Source: Sphingomonas sp. CL5.1 (GTDB taxonomy: Bacteria; Pseudomonadota; Alphaproteobacteria; Sphingomonadales; Sphingomonadaceae). From it: DNA of 64,000 bases. The stretch is taken from positions 2,659,001 to 2,723,000 of the forward strand of contig NZ_CP050137.1 in assembly GCF_013344685.1 (NCBI RefSeq). Direction: 5' to 3'. The notes below the pieces were generated by a model. That model saw only the letters and a list, made by a program, of their open reading frames with translations. It searched no databases and was not told the origin of the DNA. How positions within the stretch are numbered: the stretch's first letter is position 1; each line of letters begins with the position of its first letter. Both the position numbers and the translations under genes were made by a program. Below, piece after piece: positions 61,332-64,000 of the stretch.

Positions 61332-61716
61332 TAGGCTACGCAAAAGCTGTGATTGCCGGTCTCCCATGCATCGCAGGTATCTTTATGATATCATAGACAC
61401 ACGAGCTTTGTACATCTTGATATTGGTAACGACGCACCATTGTCGTTTTAGCTTGGTGTCGGATTGATCACGCCTGCCGCGTTATTTAGAATTTGGTGAT
61501 TTAGTCCCGCGAACGACGGAAAACGGGTGAGATGCTGATGCTATTGAAACGCGGACAGCAGTTCGCCTCGATAGATGAAATTTGTGGCAGCTATCGGGGG
61601 GTGTTTCAAACTTCCATATCGTTGAATGGAGATATGAGCAGGCTGTCCGTCGTCAGAACATTTGGCGCAACTCGCGGCGTAGATTAGCGGAGTTCGGGCC
61701 TCGTCTGGGGGTAATG
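61332..61716. other. AT-richer stretch with no recognised gene
   Basis: Contains short frames only. Probably remnant DNA between the duplication and the IS3 fragment. Confidence 0.35.
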
Positions 61717-61821
61717 TTAAGCGGCGAGCTTGCGGTGCTGCAAGGGCCGATGTTCGATGGTTTGTCGCTTGATCCTTTCGCGCTGTTGGATGATGGTCGG
61801 AGCCCTGCCGAAGTAGGCGTC
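61717..61821 (-). pseudogene. Transposase C-terminal remnant (IS3/rve type)
   Basis: The minus strand reads DAYFGRAPTIIQQRERIKRQ then TIEHRPLQHRKLAA and stop, the tail common to integrase-core (rve) transposases. It abuts the broken TetR gene and probably marks the insertion that cut it. Confidence 0.55.
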
Positions 61822-62373
61822 GGCGGGTGCGAAGCCCTCGCGCGGGCGACGATCGCGCGAGGAGATCGATGTGGGCGTCGGCTCGTTCTACAACAACTTC
61901 ACCTCGAAGACTGAGGGGCGGAGATCATCTTCCTCAAGCATGCCGACGAGCTGCGGGAAATCAACGAGAAGATCTTCGCAACCGCGGGCGATCCGGCACT
62001 CTCCGTCGCCTATATTCAGAAGGTTCCTCACCAAGGCGCTGGCCGATCCTGTCTGGGGATGGTTCGTGGTGAACGCATCGACCGACCTGCCGCAGATGTG
62101 GTGCGTCTTCGCGACTGCTAGCCGGACGCATATCGAGAAAGGCCGCGAGCTTAAGCGGTCCACGCCTCCGATCCTGACGTCGTGGTGCGCATCACCTTGA
62201 TCTCGCTCGTGGCCGGGACGCGCGACCTGCTCGAAGGCGATGTGCCTAAATCCTGGGGCAGTAACATCATCCAGTCGATCCTCCAGATGCTCGGCGTGCC
62301 GTTCGACGAGGCGAAAGCGCTCAGCCGCAAGAAGCTGCCGGCTTATGTGACGCGGATATTCGATGAAGCCTGA
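61822..62373 (+). pseudogene. TetR/AcrR regulator, truncated and frameshifted
   Basis: Starts inside the HTH (VGVGSFYNNFTSK) and continues in shifting frames through FLKHADELREINEKIFATAG, KALADPVWGWFVVNASTDLP, ITLISLVAGTRDLLEG and KKLPAYVTRIFDEA. At least two frame changes (about 61918, 62160) and the missing first 40 residues make it dead. Confidence 0.65.
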
Positions 62374-62477
62374 TAATCCGCTACTTGGCTCGACACGCTG
62401 TTGCGTGATGCCGGGGTCGGGTATGAGGCACAGGGCGCAGGCGTGGTGGCAGCGGCTGGTGGAGGCCGGGAACCGAT

Positions 62478-62783
62478 CTAGTCGAGTGTCGCCTGCACGG
62501 CCTCGATCGGCAGCAACGGGAACAACTCGCCGAGTGGTGAGCGCGTAAAGCCGTGGCGCTCGTAAAAGGCTGCCGCGTCGGCATTGATCGCATGGACGAT
62601 CACGGCGCGCGCGCCCGCGATCTCCGAAGCCGCCACGCATCGCCGGAGCGCATCGGCCAGCAAATCCGCGCCGAGACCGATGCCTTGAAATGCCGCGTCG
62701 ACCGCGAGCCGTCCGATCAGCAGCAGCGGCGTCGCGTCCGGCATACCCCGGCAGCTTTGCGGTCGGGAGAACGGAGCGCTGCT
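62478..62783 (-). pseudogene. GNAT acetyltransferase (TacT-like), N-terminus lost
   Basis: MPDATPLLLIGRLAVDAAFQ, GIGLGADLLADALRRCVAAS (acetyl-CoA loop Q-x-x-G-x-G-L), then AVIVHAINADAAAFYERHGF. This is the C-terminal half of TacT/AtaT-like GNAT proteins, which are toxins in DUF1778-GNAT pairs. Upstream the frame joins integrase-like sequence instead of the GNAT N-terminus, and no DUF1778 antitoxin is present. Confidence 0.6.
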
Positions 62784-62935
62784 CTTGATCAAGGCCGCCT
62801 TGTAGCGCTCCCACGCTTGCCGTAGCGTTGGCCCCACCGGTCGCCTCGGTCTTCTCATCCGCGGATTGTTGCTTCTCTACCATGTCCGCGACAGCAGACA
62901 GTCGCTTTACCGCGTCGGGCTTATCCCGGATGATC
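62784..62935 (-). pseudogene. Integrase remnant related to the intact integrase
   Basis: PDAVKRLSAVADMVEKQQSA and, one frame over, TLRQAWERYKAALIK match the intact integrase (PDAVKRPCAVSDRVEQQQSS; LREAWERYKAALIK). About 150 bases remain, with a frameshift, fused at 62784 to the GNAT fragment. Trace of an earlier related element. Confidence 0.7.
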
Positions 62936-63067
62936 TAAAAATCGGGGAGGCGGAATATCAATATTGATGTAGCTGCGTGGAATAGTCTTGCATATTCCTC
63001 ATTCTTCTCCATATTGACGCTGCTACAGTCGCAAATCGACGGTCTTCGGTGCTTTGCGGCCCTTCTT

Positions 63068-63126
63068 CCTTCTTTATGCCCTTGCAGCCACAGGCGCATC
63101 CGCATGGGGCGCGCCGTCAAAGAAGG
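63068..63126 (+). promoter_or_regulatory. Cold-shock leader that can mask the ribosome binding site
   Basis: CCTTCTTT (63068-63075) is the exact complement of AAAGAAGG (63119-63126), which includes the ribosome binding site of the csp gene. A second CCTTCTT (63061-63067) could compete. Two alternative pairings suggest a temperature-sensitive switch, as known for cspA leaders in other bacteria. Confidence 0.5.
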
Positions 63127-63135
63127 AATATTTTC

Positions 63136-63348
63136 ATGAGTCAGATCGGCACCGTCAAATTCTTCGATGCGACCAAGGGCTTCGGCTTTATCTCTCCCGA
63201 CAGCGGCGGGCAGGATGCGTTCGTCCATATCAGCGCGGTCGAGCGCGCCGGCATGAACACCCTCAACCAGAGCCAGCGCGTCAGCTATGAACTCGAGGCG
63301 GACAAGCGCGGCCGTCAATCGGCCTGCAATCTCGAATCCGTCGACTGA
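63136..63348 (+). CDS. Cold-shock protein, CspA family
   Basis: 70 aa, a single cold-shock domain. RNP1-like KGFGFISP (14-21) and RNP2-like DAFVHISAV (27-35), start MSQIGTVKFFDATKG. Binds single-stranded RNA/DNA as an RNA chaperone. The AGAAGGA ribosome binding site is within the leader structure noted at 63068-63126. Confidence 0.9.
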   Translation: MSQIGTVKFFDATKGFGFISPDSGGQDAFVHISAVERAGMNTLNQSQRVSYELEADKRGRQSACNLESVD

Positions 63349-63415
63349 GGAGCGATTCTCAACGCCAGGCGGCGCTCCGCGTCAATTCGGAGCGTCGTCA
63401 ACTTATCGAAGGGAG

Positions 63416-63634
63416 ATGCCCTTGGCCCAGCCTTCCGATTTCCGGGCGCAGGCTGTCCGCTGCCGCGCCGAGGCGGAAGCCGCAACGTTGCACAACGTCC
63501 GTGAGCGGTGCCTTCGCGCCGAAGCCGCGTGGCTGGAAATGGCGCAACGTCATGAACGTGTCGCCAGTGCCCGCGCCGCGCGGGAATTGCGCCCCGGCAT
63601 CGCTGGCGGCGATCCACTACAGGAACCTGCATGA
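63416..63634 (+). CDS. Small hypothetical protein downstream of csp
   Basis: 72 aa. MPLAQPSDFRAQAVRCRAEA, ATLHNVRERCLRAEAAWLEM: a helical, Arg/Ala-rich protein with two Cys about 16 residues apart. GAAGGGAG precedes the start. The pattern (FRxxAxxCRxxAExATLxNVRERxLRAExAWxxMA) is common in small sphingomonad proteins of unknown role. Confidence 0.6.
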   Translation: MPLAQPSDFRAQAVRCRAEAEAATLHNVRERCLRAEAAWLEMAQRHERVASARAARELRPGIAGGDPLQEPA

Positions 63635-63777
63635 ACTTTATCAACAAGACTGCCAACACCACGAACATCCGCCGCAAAGCGCGAATATTCCCTCCGCTTT
63701 CGCGTCGCGACCCCTCATCTTCCAAGCCATGTCAGCGCGCCATCGCCCGCGCGACGGTGCTGGAGGTCCTCGGCTGA
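63631..63777 (+). CDS. Possible small basic protein (48 aa)
   Basis: ATG overlaps the previous stop (ATGA). Reads MNFINKTANTTNIRRKARIF then a Ser/Arg-rich tail to ATVLEVLG. Basic and unstructured-looking. The overlap is the main support; no family recognised. Confidence 0.35.
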   Translation: MNFINKTANTTNIRRKARIFPPLSRRDPSSSKPCQRAIARATVLEVLG

Positions 63778-63959
63778 AATAAAGCCGTCCGCATTCGCCC
63801 GCTCTCGCCGACTGTCCTGATTCGGCTCGTTGCCGATTGTCCGACCAAGCCGAAGCGCGCGAATGCCCGCCCGTCGGAACGGCTCTTGCGGAACTTCCCT
63901 TCGATGCGGAAGCGAGCGCGAGCGGCCGTCCGGCGCCTTATACGGCGAGCCGCTTAGCG

Positions 63960-64000
63960 TCAGTGCAGCTTCGCGAGCTTGAGTCCATCGAGCTTGGCGC
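63960..64000 (-). CDS. Possible C-terminal end of a gene running off the window
   Basis: The last 41 bases on the minus strand read AKLDGLKLAKLH and stop. Too short to identify; composition is compatible with a coding end. Confidence 0.25.
   Translation of the reverse strand, partial: AKLDGLKLAKLH

Noticed and set aside
1..64000. CRISPR arrays
   Set aside because: No series of regularly spaced repeats was seen; the only tandem repeat is the two-copy 107-bp unit.

Overview
The window reads as a mosaic of accessory DNA from a sphingomonad-type alphaproteobacterium (Sphingomonadaceae). This is inferred from high-GC coding, three large TonB-dependent receptors, a PEPxxWA-CTERM surface protein, TPR-sulfotransferase and DUF2252/DUF3597/DUF4142 genes, a GTTC-N7-GTTC LexA box, and the DUF6878/DUF6915/DUF6771/DUF6961 set usual in sphingomonad mobile elements. 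There are no rRNA genes, no complete tRNA and no CRISPR array.

Region 1 (1-10,007) is the right end of an integrative element. A minus-strand operon starts with a long ParB-like protein and continues through small DUF genes, most of them preceded by a GC-rich hairpin. A divergent RHH/PIN toxin-antitoxin pair with its own promoter and operator follows, then small plus-strand genes (DUF6771 with an SOS box, DUF6961, a secreted Cys-rich peptide, a thermonuclease, an NRDE protein). An intact tyrosine integrase comes last, beside a 50-base 3' piece of tRNA-Arg(ACG), the likely attachment site.

Region 2 (10-27 kb) begins with transposase and broken-gene debris and then holds a ureide (purine ring) catabolic island. 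uraH, uraD, puuE, alc and allA carry 5-hydroxyisourate to glyoxylate. A GPH-type transporter, a LysR regulator, a DUF3830 protein, an FAD oxidoreductase, an aminotransferase, two NMT1-like binding proteins (one frameshifted) and a TonB receptor broken by an in-frame TAG surround them. No urate oxidase is present.

Region 3 (27-37.5 kb) is a mixed stretch of stress-type and small genes (DUF4142, DUF3597, DUF2252, a general-stress-protein-like protein, a ferritin-like protein), a dipeptidase, an FAD oxidoreductase and several pseudogenes.

Region 4 (37.5-50.2 kb) is the most striking unit: a MocR/GabR-type regulator with an unusual C-terminal extension, a 10-bp direct repeat, and then seven tightly packed genes (carbon-nitrogen hydrolase, TonB receptor, TPR-sulfotransferase, secreted serine hydrolase, MFS permease, gabT, gabD). 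I propose that it takes up and dismantles a GABA-yielding compound.

Region 5 (50.2-57 kb) is a second amine-type uptake locus: TetR, a palindromic operator, a class III aminotransferase, a TonB receptor and an APC permease. An 841-bp IS5-family element sits exactly at the permease stop codon.

Region 6 (57-64 kb) holds a conserved unknown protein, an AraC regulator, a PEP-CTERM protein, an exact 107-bp tandem duplication, IS/TetR/GNAT/integrase remnants, and a cold-shock gene whose ribosome binding site can pair with its own leader.
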